Source of the DNA: Candidatus Nanopelagicales bacterium
GTDB taxonomy: Bacteria > Actinomycetota > Actinomycetes > S36-B12 > UBA10799
DNA length: 11,239 nucleotides
Assembly (NCBI GenBank): GCA_025455985.1
Contig: JALOLM010000030.1
Span: forward strand, 1-11,239
Reading direction: 5' to 3'
Made by a program: the position numbers and the translations under genes. This document shows, piece after piece, positions 1-7,288 of the stretch (the stretch's first letter is position 1; every line of letters begins with the position of its first letter). The notes under the pieces were generated by a model, which saw only the letters and a program-made list of their open reading frames with translations, was not told where the DNA came from and did no database searches.

Positions 1-2
1 CG

Positions 3-977
3 GCCCTGGCCGACAGCCAGCCCATCCTCGCCGAGGGCATGCAGCACCCCGCGGTCAAGCGAGTGCAGAAAGCTCTGGGGATCTCCCCGCAGACGGGTTT
101 CTTCGGCCCGGTCACGCTGGCAGCGGTCAAAAAGTACCAAGCCGAGCATGCAATACCCACGACCGGTGTCGTCGGTCCGCTGACCTGGGCCTCCCTGGGC
201 TCGCAGCAGCAGACGACCCGCAAGAAGGCCAAACAGGCCAAGCACGCGCAGAAGGCCAAGAAGAAGTCACAGAAGACCAAGCGGACCAAGAAGGCCAAGA
301 GGTCGAAGAACCAGTCCACGCGGCCCGCATCTGACAGCAACCCGCATGCCGCGATGACCCTGCAATACGGCGATCGCGGCGCCGCGGTGTTGTTCCTGCA
401 GAAGCAGTTGGCTGTCCAGCCGCAGACCGGCTACTTCGGCCCAATCACGCAGGCCTATGTCAAGGCGTTGCAGAGCGCGGCCAAGTTGTCCGTCACGGGA
501 ATCGTCGACGCGGCGACGTGGCGCAAGGTCGGCAAGGTGGCCTTCACGCCGCCGGCACCGGCACCGGCTGCTCCCCCAGCGACCACCCCCCTTCCCGCAC
601 CGAGCAGCGCCACGGCGGCGAAGGTGCTCGCCGTGGCTGCCTCTCAGGCCGGCGTCCCGTACGTGGCTACCGGCTACTCCCCGGAGCAGGGCTTCAACTG
701 CAGCAGTTACACCCAGTGGGTGTACGAGCAGGTCGGCATCGACCTCGGCGGGGCGTACACGGTCTGGCAGTACGACAAGAGCCGTCACATCAGCGCGGCC
801 GAGGCCAAGCCCGGCGACCTGGTGTTCTTCTACAACTACAAGGACAACTTCATCGGCCATGTCGGGATCTACGCCGGAAACGGCATGATGTGGCACGCCC
901 CTCGCACAGGCCGGGTCGTGAGCCTCGAGAAGGTCTACACGGACAAGGTCTACTACGGTCGGGTGCTCAACCAGTAG
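3..977 (+). CDS. Secreted NlpC/P60 peptidoglycan hydrolase with two peptidoglycan-binding domains, 5' partial
   Basis: This is probably a cell-wall endopeptidase that cuts stem peptides of peptidoglycan outside the cell. The reading frame is open to the left edge, and residues before the first ATG (39) already belong to the first peptidoglycan-binding domain, so the true start and signal peptide lie outside the window. Numbering from the ATG at 39, the order is: PG_binding_1 repeat (about 1-55, with FFGPVTLAAV and GVVGPLTW), a linker at 61-95 with 18 Lys/Arg in 35 residues, a second PG_binding_1 repeat (about 106-165, GYFGPITQAY), a Pro/Ala linker (170-192), and NlpC/P60 (about 193-312). The expected catalytic residues are visible: Cys221 in FNCSSYTQWVY, His274 in HVGIYAG and His286 in MWHAP, plus the PGDLVFF box. 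The Cys box reads NCSS instead of the more usual DCSG. The gene converges on the HNH gene with a 20-base gap. Confidence 0.93.
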   Translation, partial: ALADSQPILAEGMQHPAVKRVQKALGISPQTGFFGPVTLAAVKKYQAEHAIPTTGVVGPLTWASLGSQQQTTRKKAKQAKHAQKAKKKSQKTKRTKKAKRSKNQSTRPASDSNPHAAMTLQYGDRGAAVLFLQKQLAVQPQTGYFGPITQAYVKALQSAAKLSVTGIVDAATWRKVGKVAFTPPAPAPAAPPATTPLPAPSSATAAKVLAVAASQAGVPYVATGYSPEQGFNCSSYTQWVYEQVGIDLGGAYTVWQYDKSRHISAAEAKPGDLVFFYNYKDNFIGHVGIYAGNGMMWHAPRTGRVVSLEKVYTDKVYYGRVLNQ

Positions 978-988
978 GTCTCGCCTAG

Positions 989-1006
989 GCCGCCCCTTCA
1001 GGCGGC
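989..1006. terminator. Short GC hairpin between convergent genes
   Basis: A perfect 6-base inverted repeat (GCCGCC at 989-994, GGCGGC at 1001-1006) has a 6-base loop that contains the stop codon of the minus-strand HNH gene. It lies 11 bases after the stop of the NlpC/P60 gene. There is no T-run, so it is only a candidate shared terminator, which is common for GC-rich actinobacteria. Confidence 0.4.
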
Positions 1007-2218
1007 GGTCGGTATTGGCGGCGCGCGGGTAGTGGGCGTGATCTTAGGTAAGCCGTCGGGGTCCATCGCGATCGTGTAGCGACCGTGGTGCAGGTCGTGG
1101 TGACACCGCGAGCAAAGCAGGGCCAGATTTTCCAGGTCTGTCAAACCACCTGCGGCCCAGCCGATGATGTGGTGGGCATGGCAGAACCTCGGGGTGCGCC
1201 CACAGCGGATGCAGCCGCGGTCACGAGCGATCAGCGCCGCCCATTGGGCCGCGGACGCCCGCCGAGCGGTACGGGCCAGCGCTAGCGGCACGAACGAACT
1301 CCCAGCACGCCGGCCGAAGATGACCGTGCATACCGCCGCGCAGGACAGCAGTTCGTAGTGTGCGGCGCTGAGGCGGGTGCCGTCGGCCAGCACAGCCGAG
1401 TCGGGCATGTTGTCGATGTCGACGAGCACACTGACCCCCGAAACTCCCAGCGGACGGGTGTTCGCCGCCGCCGCCGACGCCACATCGGCGAGGGCATCCG
1501 CGCGGCGTTGCTCGGGACTGCTGTCCGGATCGGGCTCAGCGGTGAAACTGGCCAGGACATCCGCCAGCGCGGCTCCGTCGATGTCGGTGAGCAGGCCGCT
1601 GATCCGCCACATGCCCGATGGCCGGGCAGACAGCCGCAGGCTCCGGCGGGCGCGCTGCTCGGCAGTGTCCAGGTCCGGCTTGGCCGGGTTGTGGGCATCG
1701 GCAATGGTCTGCAGTATGTGACGCACGGACACCGGGTCCACCTCGGCTGCTACCTGCGCCGTCGTGTGTTCGATGGACCTGAAGTTGGGAATGGCTTGGG
1801 CGTTCTCAGCGATCACGGCGGCATGCATGCTCGAGATGTCCCCGGCGGTGAACGCCGCATCGACCTCCGGCAGCCCGCGCAGCTCACGGGCCAGTTTCAC
1901 GATCGCGGAACCAGCCTGCGGGGTCGACCCCGTCGCAGCCGCAACGAGCGTCCCGGTCGTGCCTGCCCGCAGGGTCTGTGAGGCGCCACTGGCATCCGCG
2001 GCCCCGGCGATATGCACCAGGTAGGCGTCCAGCCGGTTGCGCAGCCTGGACACCGCCGCCATGGAACCGGCCATCTCATCCGGGCCCATCCCGGCCGGGT
2101 CCGGCAACGAATCGGCGAGCGCATCCATCTCAAGCAGCACCCGACCCGTCACGGTGGGCAGCTCGGCACGAATCCGCGCACGTCGCCTTGCCGCGAACGA
2201 CACCTCGAAGAACCCCAC
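998..2218 (-). CDS. DUF222 / HNH endonuclease domain protein
   Basis: A 406-residue protein with the two-part layout of the actinobacterial DUF222-HNH family (the group that includes the mycobacterial 13E12 repeat proteins). A long helical N-terminal DUF222 region covers about 1-300. The HNH nuclease motif is at the C-terminus: Cys336 and Cys339 (CIRCG), the HAHH segment at 347-350, Asn364 in LTDLENLALL, then Cys369 and Cys372 (CSRCHH). The four Cys fit a zinc site and His349/His350-Asn364-His373/His374 fit the nuclease core. The GTG start at 2218 is supported by AAGGGGGG (2225-2232 on the plus strand), 6 bases away. A weak -10-like TAGCCT lies at 2248-2253 on the minus strand. Members are often present in many copies per genome and their job is unsettled; DNA cleavage is inferred from the motif. 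The motif is intact, so it is not an obvious relic. Confidence 0.93.
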   Translation of the reverse strand: MGFFEVSFAARRRARIRAELPTVTGRVLLEMDALADSLPDPAGMGPDEMAGSMAAVSRLRNRLDAYLVHIAGAADASGASQTLRAGTTGTLVAAATGSTPQAGSAIVKLARELRGLPEVDAAFTAGDISSMHAAVIAENAQAIPNFRSIEHTTAQVAAEVDPVSVRHILQTIADAHNPAKPDLDTAEQRARRSLRLSARPSGMWRISGLLTDIDGAALADVLASFTAEPDPDSSPEQRRADALADVASAAAANTRPLGVSGVSVLVDIDNMPDSAVLADGTRLSAAHYELLSCAAVCTVIFGRRAGSSFVPLALARTARRASAAQWAALIARDRGCIRCGRTPRFCHAHHIIGWAAGGLTDLENLALLCSRCHHDLHHGRYTIAMDPDGLPKITPTTRAPPIPTAA

Positions 2219-2334
2219 CGAACACCCCCCTTCAACCCGACATTCCTAGGCTAGAACGCAGGTACGACACGAAACGTCGGGCGAGTGAATCTGTGGACAA
2301 ACCGACAAGTCGCCTCGCCCATCACCGGGATTGC

Positions 2335-2340
2335 TAACCT
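2335..2340 (+). promoter_or_regulatory. Candidate -10 element (TAACCT) of a leaderless SDR gene
   Basis: TAACCT fits the actinobacterial TANNNT -10 consensus and ends exactly 7 bases before the ATG at 2348. This places the expected transcription start at or next to the A of the start codon. No Shine-Dalgarno sequence precedes that ATG, as expected for a leaderless message. No clear -35 is visible. Confidence 0.45.
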
Positions 2341-2347
2341 CCCGTGC

Positions 2348-3130
2348 ATGACCGCTCCCACATCACCTGACGCTCGCGCAGTCTTCGCCACCGGTTGCCT
2401 TGAGGGCCGCCAGGCACTGGTGACCGGCGGTGGATCCGGCATCGGGCGGGCGAGCGCCCAGTTGCTGGCCGACCTCGGAGCTCGCGTGACGGTGGTGGGG
2501 CGCACCGAGGAAGCGCTGGTGGAGACCGCCACGCACAACCCGGACCTGATCGATCATCGGGTGGCCGATCTGCGCGAACCGGACGCCGTCGACGCGATGC
2601 TCGACAGCCTCAACGGCTGCGACTTCCTTCTGAACAACGCCGGTGGGCAGTTCGTCGCTCCCGCCCAGGACATCTCCTACAAGGGCTTCCGCGCGGTGAC
2701 CCGGCTGAACCTCGATGCGCCGTGGTACATCACGACCGGGGTCGCGAACCGGTTCTTCATCCCGGCGAAGTACGGCAAGATCGTTTCCATCACGATGACC
2801 CCTCACCGCGGAATGCCCTTCATGGCGCACTCCTCCGCGGCGCGTGCCGGTGTGGAGTCGCTGACCCGCAACTGGGCCGTGGAGTGGGGGCCGCTGGGAA
2901 TCCGGGCGGTGGCCATCGCCCCGGGCATCGTGCACACCGCCGCCTGGGAGCGTTACGGGCTCGTACCCGAGCAGGTCGGTGCGTATCTGCCCGCCGGCCG
3001 CCTGCAGACCGCTGATGAGGTGGCCGCGATGGTGGCGTTCCTGTTCTCCCCCGCCGGCGACTACATCACCGGCAGCGTGTTGACCTGCGACGGGGGCTTT
3101 GACATCGCCGGCGCCGCCCCCAGCGGCTGA
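2348..3130 (+). CDS. Short-chain dehydrogenase/reductase, enoyl-CoA-reductase-like (PECR/DECR-like)
   Basis: A 260-residue Rossmann-fold oxidoreductase, normal length for a classical SDR. The nucleotide-binding motif TGGGSGIG is at 26-33, NNAG at 96-99, Ser147 lies in the strand IVSIT, and ITGSVLTCDGG is near the C-terminus (240-250). At the usual YxxxK site the sequence is HSSAARAGV (161-169), so Tyr is Ser162 and Lys is Arg166. From memory, the same substitution occurs in peroxisomal trans-2-enoyl-CoA reductases, whose helix reads HSGAARAGV, so this looks like a subfamily trait and not decay. It probably reduces or handles an acyl-CoA substrate with NADP(H), but the substrate is not visible. 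I chose the ATG at 2348 over an in-frame GTG at 2285 because the extra 21 residues do not look like an SDR and a -10 fits a leaderless start. It is divergent from the HNH gene. Confidence 0.88.
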   Translation: MTAPTSPDARAVFATGCLEGRQALVTGGGSGIGRASAQLLADLGARVTVVGRTEEALVETATHNPDLIDHRVADLREPDAVDAMLDSLNGCDFLLNNAGGQFVAPAQDISYKGFRAVTRLNLDAPWYITTGVANRFFIPAKYGKIVSITMTPHRGMPFMAHSSAARAGVESLTRNWAVEWGPLGIRAVAIAPGIVHTAAWERYGLVPEQVGAYLPAGRLQTADEVAAMVAFLFSPAGDYITGSVLTCDGGFDIAGAAPSG

Positions 3131-3142
3131 TCCCCGCGGGGC

Positions 3143-3172
3143 TTGCATACGCGGCAGGCGAGCGCGTAGCGT
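3143..3172 (+). promoter_or_regulatory. Candidate promoter of the 3204 / aldose epimerase unit
   Basis: TTGCAT (3143-3148) and TAGCGT (3167-3172) are separated by 18 bases, matching a housekeeping-type -35/-10 pair. The predicted start near 3179 leaves a leader of about 25 bases that contains the GGAGG at 3192-3196. It begins 12 bases after the SDR stop, so the downstream pair is probably transcribed on its own. Confidence 0.5.
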
Positions 3173-3203
3173 CGGGAACCTCCCAGAGGCCGGAGGCGAC
3201 GCA

Positions 3204-3731
3204 ATGCACAAGCAGCCCGTTGAGATCTCCGCTTTCCACCGACGTGACCTGAGCCTGGCCGGCTTCCTGCTGCACGGTCGCTGGCCCGACTCCACCCGTG
3301 AGTGGTCCCAGGTCCTGGCCCTGGCCGTGGGGGTTGCGGCCGTACCCGGGCTCTTGCCCACCACGACTGTGTTCAAGGCGACCGACCAGCGACCAGACGT
3401 CGGACAGTCACGTGCAGTTGGCGTCATGGCCTTCGCGGGGCCTGTGCTCGGCGACGAGGCACCCGGACCCGGCTCGCTGTCCGACCCGAGGCCGCCTGCG
3501 CTGTTCGTATTGCATCCACCGGCGGAAACCCGGCCGAGTCTGCCAGAGGTCGAAGGTGCGGCGTCCGGTGTCCTGTGGCTTCCCGGCGTCCCAGAACTTG
3601 GACTGGAACACCGGGCCGCGTGGGTGGAGGCTGAGGCGGACGGGACCGTCACCCGCCTCGTGAGCGCAGTGGACGTGGACCCGTGGGCGGATGCCGACCT
3701 GGCCGTGCTGGCCACGCTGGTGGCCGCATGA
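3204..3731 (+). CDS. Hypothetical protein, 175 residues, coupled to an aldose 1-epimerase-like gene
   Basis: I do not recognise this protein. The start at ATG 3204 is well supported: GGAGG at 3192-3196 lies 7 bases upstream, while the longer in-frame reading from 3099 would begin inside the SDR gene. The protein has one moderately hydrophobic stretch (about 37-52, VLALAVGVAAVPGLLP) that is broken by Pro and is probably buried, not membrane-spanning. A Pro/Gly-rich middle (about 84-115) follows, then an acidic C-terminus. There are no cysteines and no catalytic motif that I can see, and it looks cytoplasmic. Its TGA overlaps the next ATG (ATGA at 3728-3731), so translation is likely coupled to the epimerase gene. 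A shared role in sugar handling is an inference from this arrangement only. Confidence 0.75.
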   Translation: MHKQPVEISAFHRRDLSLAGFLLHGRWPDSTREWSQVLALAVGVAAVPGLLPTTTVFKATDQRPDVGQSRAVGVMAFAGPVLGDEAPGPGSLSDPRPPALFVLHPPAETRPSLPEVEGAASGVLWLPGVPELGLEHRAAWVEAEADGTVTRLVSAVDVDPWADADLAVLATLVAA

Positions 3732-4642
3732 ATCCCGAGGTCCTTGAGATCCGCGCGGGCTCGACGATCGCCCGGATCGCACCGGGTCAAGGTTTCAACT
3801 GCTACTCACTGGTCGTCGACGGCTTCGACTACCTGCACCAGGAAACCGGCTTTCTGCCCGACGGCAGCCCCACCCACAGCGGTACCCCGATCCTGTTCCC
3901 CTGGCCCAACCGCATCGCCGCGTCGACATTCGAATGGCAGGGGAAGACTTATCACGTGCCCGTCACGGAGCAGGCGACCGGCGCGAGCCTGCATGGATTC
4001 GCGTGCCGGACGCCGTGGCCGGTGATCGATCAGTCGGACGACAGCGTCACCGGCGAATGGATCCTGTCGCGCGACGCCCCGGCGATGGCCGCGAACTGGC
4101 CCGCCGACGTCGGCCTGCGGGTGACCTACCGGGTGGAACCCACAGCCTTGATCGTGACCTCGGAGGTCTTCTGCCCCGGTGACGAACCGGTGCCATTCGG
4201 TCTGGGGTTCCATCCGTACTTCCGGGTTCCCGGCCCCTTCGACCAGTGGCTGCTACACACCGACGCAACCAAGGCATGGACGCTGGACACGATGATCCCC
4301 ACCGGGGAGGTGGTGGACGTCCCAACGCGACTGGACTTCGGCAAACCGCGCCGGATCGGCGACGAGCATCTCGACGACGTGCTGACCGGACTACCTGCCG
4401 CCGACGCGATGTGCCGGCGCGCTGTCCTGATGTCCATGGCCGCGTCACTGGCGGTCAGCAGCGATCCGCAATGGCGCGAGTACGTGTTCTTCACCCCCAC
4501 GTCCCGCGACGCACTGGCCATCGAGCCGTACACCTGCACGACCGACGCCATCAACCTGCAACAGCACGGCAAGGATGCGGGCCTGCGCGTCGTGGCGCCG
4601 GGAGCCCAGCAGAGCTTCGTCTGGCGCATCGACATCGCCTGA
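3728..4642 (+). CDS. Aldose 1-epimerase family protein (galactose mutarotase-like)
   Basis: A 304-residue protein of the galactose-mutarotase-like fold, which interconverts alpha and beta anomers of aldoses or sugar phosphates in the cytoplasm. Visible landmarks are GTPILFPWPNRI (52-63), His89 in SLHGF, His162 in GLGFHPYFR, Asp216/Asp217 in HLDDVL, and Glu266 in LAIEPYTC followed by TDAINL. His89, His162 and Glu266 match the two His and the general-base Glu of the family, and Asp216/217 may match the active-site Asp, so it looks active. The start at ATG 3728 overlaps the previous stop by ATGA. An upstream GTG at 3683 is rejected because it lies inside the preceding gene. The exact sugar is not predictable; the close group includes proteins annotated only as aldose 1-epimerase. 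Confidence 0.92.
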   Translation: MNPEVLEIRAGSTIARIAPGQGFNCYSLVVDGFDYLHQETGFLPDGSPTHSGTPILFPWPNRIAASTFEWQGKTYHVPVTEQATGASLHGFACRTPWPVIDQSDDSVTGEWILSRDAPAMAANWPADVGLRVTYRVEPTALIVTSEVFCPGDEPVPFGLGFHPYFRVPGPFDQWLLHTDATKAWTLDTMIPTGEVVDVPTRLDFGKPRRIGDEHLDDVLTGLPAADAMCRRAVLMSMAASLAVSSDPQWREYVFFTPTSRDALAIEPYTCTTDAINLQQHGKDAGLRVVAPGAQQSFVWRIDIA

Positions 4643-4703
4643 GCCGCCACAGGGCCGCGTGCCACGCGATTGGTACCGTTTGGTATTCGATCTGAGGAGT
4701 TTC

Positions 4704-7010
4704 ATGGGACATCTGGCCCGCTGGGCGGTCCGCAAACCTGTTCTGGCGATCATCTCGTGGTTCGTGCTTTTCCTGGTCATCGGAGTGCTCGGCAGCAGGT
4801 TCGGCGGTGACCTCCGGGACTCCTTCGAACTGCCCGGCACCGAGTCGCAGGTCGCACAGAACCTGCTCTCGGAGACCTCCGGCGCCAATGCCGCCTCGGG
4901 TGCGACCGCGACCTTGGTGTGGGGGGTCGAGAACGGGACTGTGGAGGAGACCGGCGTCAAGGACACTGTCGTGCCCTTGATGGAGGAGTTCGCCAGCCTC
5001 GACGGTGTCAGCTGCGTAACGTCGCCGTACGGACCCACCTACGGGTCGGACTGCCCCGTGCAGGAGAAGCAGGAGAACGCTTTCCCACTACCGCCAGAGG
5101 TCCAGGAACGTATCGACAAGGCCACTGCAGCCGCTATCGAAGCCACCTCGCCGGTCAGCGACGACAAGCAGGTTGCATACGCCACCATCACCTTCGACAG
5201 CGCGACCGACGTGCCCACCGCGACTGCCTCGAAGATCATCGAAGAGGTCGAAGCGGCCAACGGCAGCAACGGCGTGACCATCGGCGCGAACGGCCAAGTC
5301 CTGGCCTTCGCCGGTCAGGAGCCGCCCAGCGGTGAGGCCATCGGCATCCTGGTGGCGATCATCATCCTGCTGCTCGCATTCGGATCCGCTGTTGCGGCAG
5401 GCCTACCCATCGTGACCGCCGTCTTCGGCCTCGGCGCGGGTCTGAGCCTGGTCACCTTCACGGCCAACTTCTTCAATGTCGCGACCTTCGCTCCCACCCT
5501 CGCGGCGATGATCGGTCTGGGCGTCGGCATCGACTACGCGCTGTTCATCCTGAACCGTTTCCGGCAGGCCGTCATGGCCGGCCACGACCCCAAGGACGCG
5601 GTGCTGGAGTCGGTCAACACCGCCGGCCGAGCGGTCCAGTTCGCCGGAACCACCGTGATCATCGCCCTGCTGGGTCTGTTCGTCCTGGGCATCGGCTTCT
5701 TCAACGGGCTGGCGATCGCCGCCTCGTTGACAGTGGCGATGGTGATGCTCTCGGCGGTCTGGTTCCTGCCGGCTCTGCTGTCGCTGCTCGGCACACGGGC
5801 TCTCGGACTGCGGATGCCGTGGGCACGCAAGAAGAAGGAATGGCACCCCGAAGGTGGCGCCTGGGCCCACTACGGACGGAAGTTGCAGAAGCGCCCCTGG
5901 TTGTACACGATCGGTGCCGCGTTGTTGGTGATGGTCATGGCGATCCCCTACTTCAGCATCCGCCTGGGCTTCCCCGACGACAGCGGACAGCCGGCGGGCA
6001 GCCCCGCGCGCGTTGCGTACGACCTGCTGGCCGACGGATTCGGACCCGGTAGCAACGGCCCGTTCTTCGTGGCGGTACAGCTACCTTCGGCCTTGGACGA
6101 GGATGCCCTGCGCAGCCTGATCATCGACTTGAACGAGACCCCGGGTGTCGAGCGGACGATCCCGACGGTCGAGATGGTGCCGATCTCGGTGACGCCGAAC
6201 CAGACGATCACCGCGATCCAGGTCGTACCGACGACCAGCCCGCAGAGCCCCGAGACCGAGGATCTGCTCAAGCGACTGCGCGAGGACACGATTCCCAACG
6301 CCGAAGAGGGCACGACGATGCGCGCCTACGTGGGCGGGGCCACCGCGGTGACCGCGGACTTCACGCAGGTGTTGTCCGATGCGCTTCCGATCTTCCTCGC
6401 GGTCGTCGTGGGTCTGGGCTTCATCGCGTTGACCATCCTGTTCCGGTCGCTGCTCGTGCCGTTGATCGGTGCGGTCACAAGTCTGCTGAGTCTGGGGGCC
6501 GCACTCGGCGTCACTGTCGCGATCTTCCAGTGGGGCTGGGGGGCCGATCTGCTCGGCGTGACCGGCACGGGCCCGATTCTGCCCTTCTTGCCGATCATGG
6601 TGTTCGCGATCTTGTTCGGCTTGTCGATGGACTACCAGGTGTTCCTGGTCTCCCGCATGCACGAGGAATGGGTGCACACCAAGGACAACGGGCTGGCGGT
6701 ACGGCGCGGACTCGCCGGCTCCGGGCGGGTGGTGGCCATCGCCGCCGCCATCATGTCCAGCGTCTTCCTGGCGTTCATCCCGACGCCGGAGGACACGATC
6801 AAACTCTTCGGTGTGGGGCTTGCCACCGCCGTACTCGTGGACGCCTTCATCATCCGTCTGATCATGGTGCCCAGCCTCATCAGCTGGATCGGACCGCCCA
6901 CCTGGTGGCTACCGCGCTGGTTGGGCTTCCTGCCGGAGGTCCACATGGAGGCCGAGGGCTCCGGCGACGAGATCGTCGACGACGACCCGGAGTTGGTTGG
7001 GGCGAAGTAG
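4704..7010 (+). CDS. MMPL/RND-superfamily membrane transporter
   Basis: A 768-residue inner-membrane transporter with the duplicated MMPL layout. TM1 (about 12-33) is followed by an external domain (about 35-205), a first TM bundle (about 212-380), a cytoplasmic linker with a basic patch (WARKKKEW), another TM, a second external domain (about 425-555), a second TM bundle (about 560-735) and an acidic cytoplasmic tail. Each bundle carries an Asp-Tyr pair, Asp277-Tyr278 in GVGIDYALF and Asp643-Tyr644 in GLSMDYQVF, matching the proton-relay pairs known in MmpL3-type transporters. It therefore probably uses proton motive force to export a lipid or other hydrophobic compound; the substrate is unknown. 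The start at ATG 4704 has AGGAG 4 bases upstream (4695-4699). The in-frame reading from 4575 would overlap the epimerase gene. I see no convincing promoter in the 61-base gap, so it may be read through from the epimerase unit. Confidence 0.94.
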   Translation: MGHLARWAVRKPVLAIISWFVLFLVIGVLGSRFGGDLRDSFELPGTESQVAQNLLSETSGANAASGATATLVWGVENGTVEETGVKDTVVPLMEEFASLDGVSCVTSPYGPTYGSDCPVQEKQENAFPLPPEVQERIDKATAAAIEATSPVSDDKQVAYATITFDSATDVPTATASKIIEEVEAANGSNGVTIGANGQVLAFAGQEPPSGEAIGILVAIIILLLAFGSAVAAGLPIVTAVFGLGAGLSLVTFTANFFNVATFAPTLAAMIGLGVGIDYALFILNRFRQAVMAGHDPKDAVLESVNTAGRAVQFAGTTVIIALLGLFVLGIGFFNGLAIAASLTVAMVMLSAVWFLPALLSLLGTRALGLRMPWARKKKEWHPEGGAWAHYGRKLQKRPWLYTIGAALLVMVMAIPYFSIRLGFPDDSGQPAGSPARVAYDLLADGFGPGSNGPFFVAVQLPSALDEDALRSLIIDLNETPGVERTIPTVEMVPISVTPNQTITAIQVVPTTSPQSPETEDLLKRLREDTIPNAEEGTTMRAYVGGATAVTADFTQVLSDALPIFLAVVVGLGFIALTILFRSLLVPLIGAVTSLLSLGAALGVTVAIFQWGWGADLLGVTGTGPILPFLPIMVFAILFGLSMDYQVFLVSRMHEEWVHTKDNGLAVRRGLAGSGRVVAIAAAIMSSVFLAFIPTPEDTIKLFGVGLATAVLVDAFIIRLIMVPSLISWIGPPTWWLPRWLGFLPEVHMEAEGSGDEIVDDDPELVGAK

Positions 7011-7021
7011 GCGGCCGCCGC

Positions 7022-7073
7022 AGTTGGTTGACGTCCGTGCAGTTGGTTGACGTCTGGGTAGTTGGTTGACGTC
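7022..7073. repeat. Three direct repeats AGTTGGTTGACGTC with 19-base period
   Basis: Identical 14-base copies start at 7022, 7041 and 7060, exactly 19 bases apart. A partial fourth copy (AGTTGGTTG) is inside the end of the MMPL gene at 6991-6999. The three copies begin 11 bases after the MMPL stop and run into the inverted repeat at 7056-7103. The constant spacing and identity suggest either a tandem duplication or an array of protein-binding sites. Confidence 0.9.
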
Positions 7074-7103
7074 TGTCGCACGCTGAACGTCAACCAACTA
7101 CCC
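7056..7103. repeat. 17-base perfect inverted repeat downstream of the MMPL gene
   Basis: The left arm at 7056-7072 (GGGTAGTTGGTTGACGT) pairs perfectly with 7087-7103 across a 14-base loop. The left arm is the third direct repeat, so the right arm is an inverted fourth copy of the same unit. In RNA this would be a stable hairpin 46 bases after the MMPL stop and could end that transcript, but no T-run follows (the next bases are GAACCCC). It could equally be a two-sided protein-binding site or a copy of a dispersed palindrome. Confidence 0.85.
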
Positions 7104-7151
7104 GAACCCCACCCAACGCATCGGCCAGCGCCGGCCACCCACGTGGTACAC

Positions 7152-7175
7152 CCGAAGGAGTGCATTCTCTTTCGG
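7152..7175. repeat. Second hairpin in the 7011-7322 gene-free stretch
   Basis: CCGAAGGAG (7152-7160) can pair with CTCTTTCGG (7167-7175) across a 6-base loop, giving nine pairs including one G-U. It is preceded by the palindrome CCACGTGG (7139-7146). It may be a further terminator element or a binding site. No gene is visible in the 312 bases between 7011 and 7322 on either strand. Confidence 0.45.
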
Positions 7176-7198
7176 CGTGGTCACGTTGTGTGATGACG

Positions 7199-7285
7199 AA
7201 TCGGCCCGAAGTCACGACAAATCCACCCATTCGGCCCAAATTTGATCACCGATCGCACTTCAGTTCTCGGCAAAGTGGGCCGATT
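7199..7285 (+). promoter_or_regulatory. Three copies of a TCGGCCC box upstream of the exported-protein cassette
   Basis: AATCGGCCCGAA (7199-7210) and ATTCGGCCCAAA (7229-7240) agree at 10 of 12 positions and are exactly 30 bases apart, about three helical turns. The reverse complement of AATCGGCCC, namely GGGCCGATT, lies at 7277-7285, 3 bases before the candidate -10 of the first cassette gene. The placement suits two upstream sites plus one site over the core promoter for one regulator. The regulator is unknown; this is inference from the repeats. Confidence 0.45.
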
Positions 7286-7288
7286 CCC

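Noticed and set aside
998..2218. Homing endonuclease or mobile element from the HNH motif
   Set aside because: DUF222-HNH proteins are a standing actinobacterial family, and no intein, intron boundaries, terminal repeats or target duplications are visible here.
2820..2850. SDR pseudogene because the YxxxK motif is missing
   Set aside because: The frame is intact, other motifs are conserved, and the HSxAARAG helix is seen in functional enoyl-CoA reductases.
2363..3790. Long open frame (475 codons) on the minus strand across the SDR and 175-residue genes
   Set aside because: It is antisense to a clear SDR and a well-supported coupled gene, has low-complexity Arg/Ser/Pro/Gly composition typical of GC-rich shadow frames, and has no domain.
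4575..4703. Longer N-terminus for the MMPL transporter
   Set aside because: It would overlap the end of the epimerase gene. The ATG at 4704 has AGGAG upstream and the protein from there begins with the usual short cytoplasmic start before TM1.
7022..7073. CRISPR array
   Set aside because: The repeats are 14 bases with 5-base gaps, far too short for spacers, and no cas genes are near.
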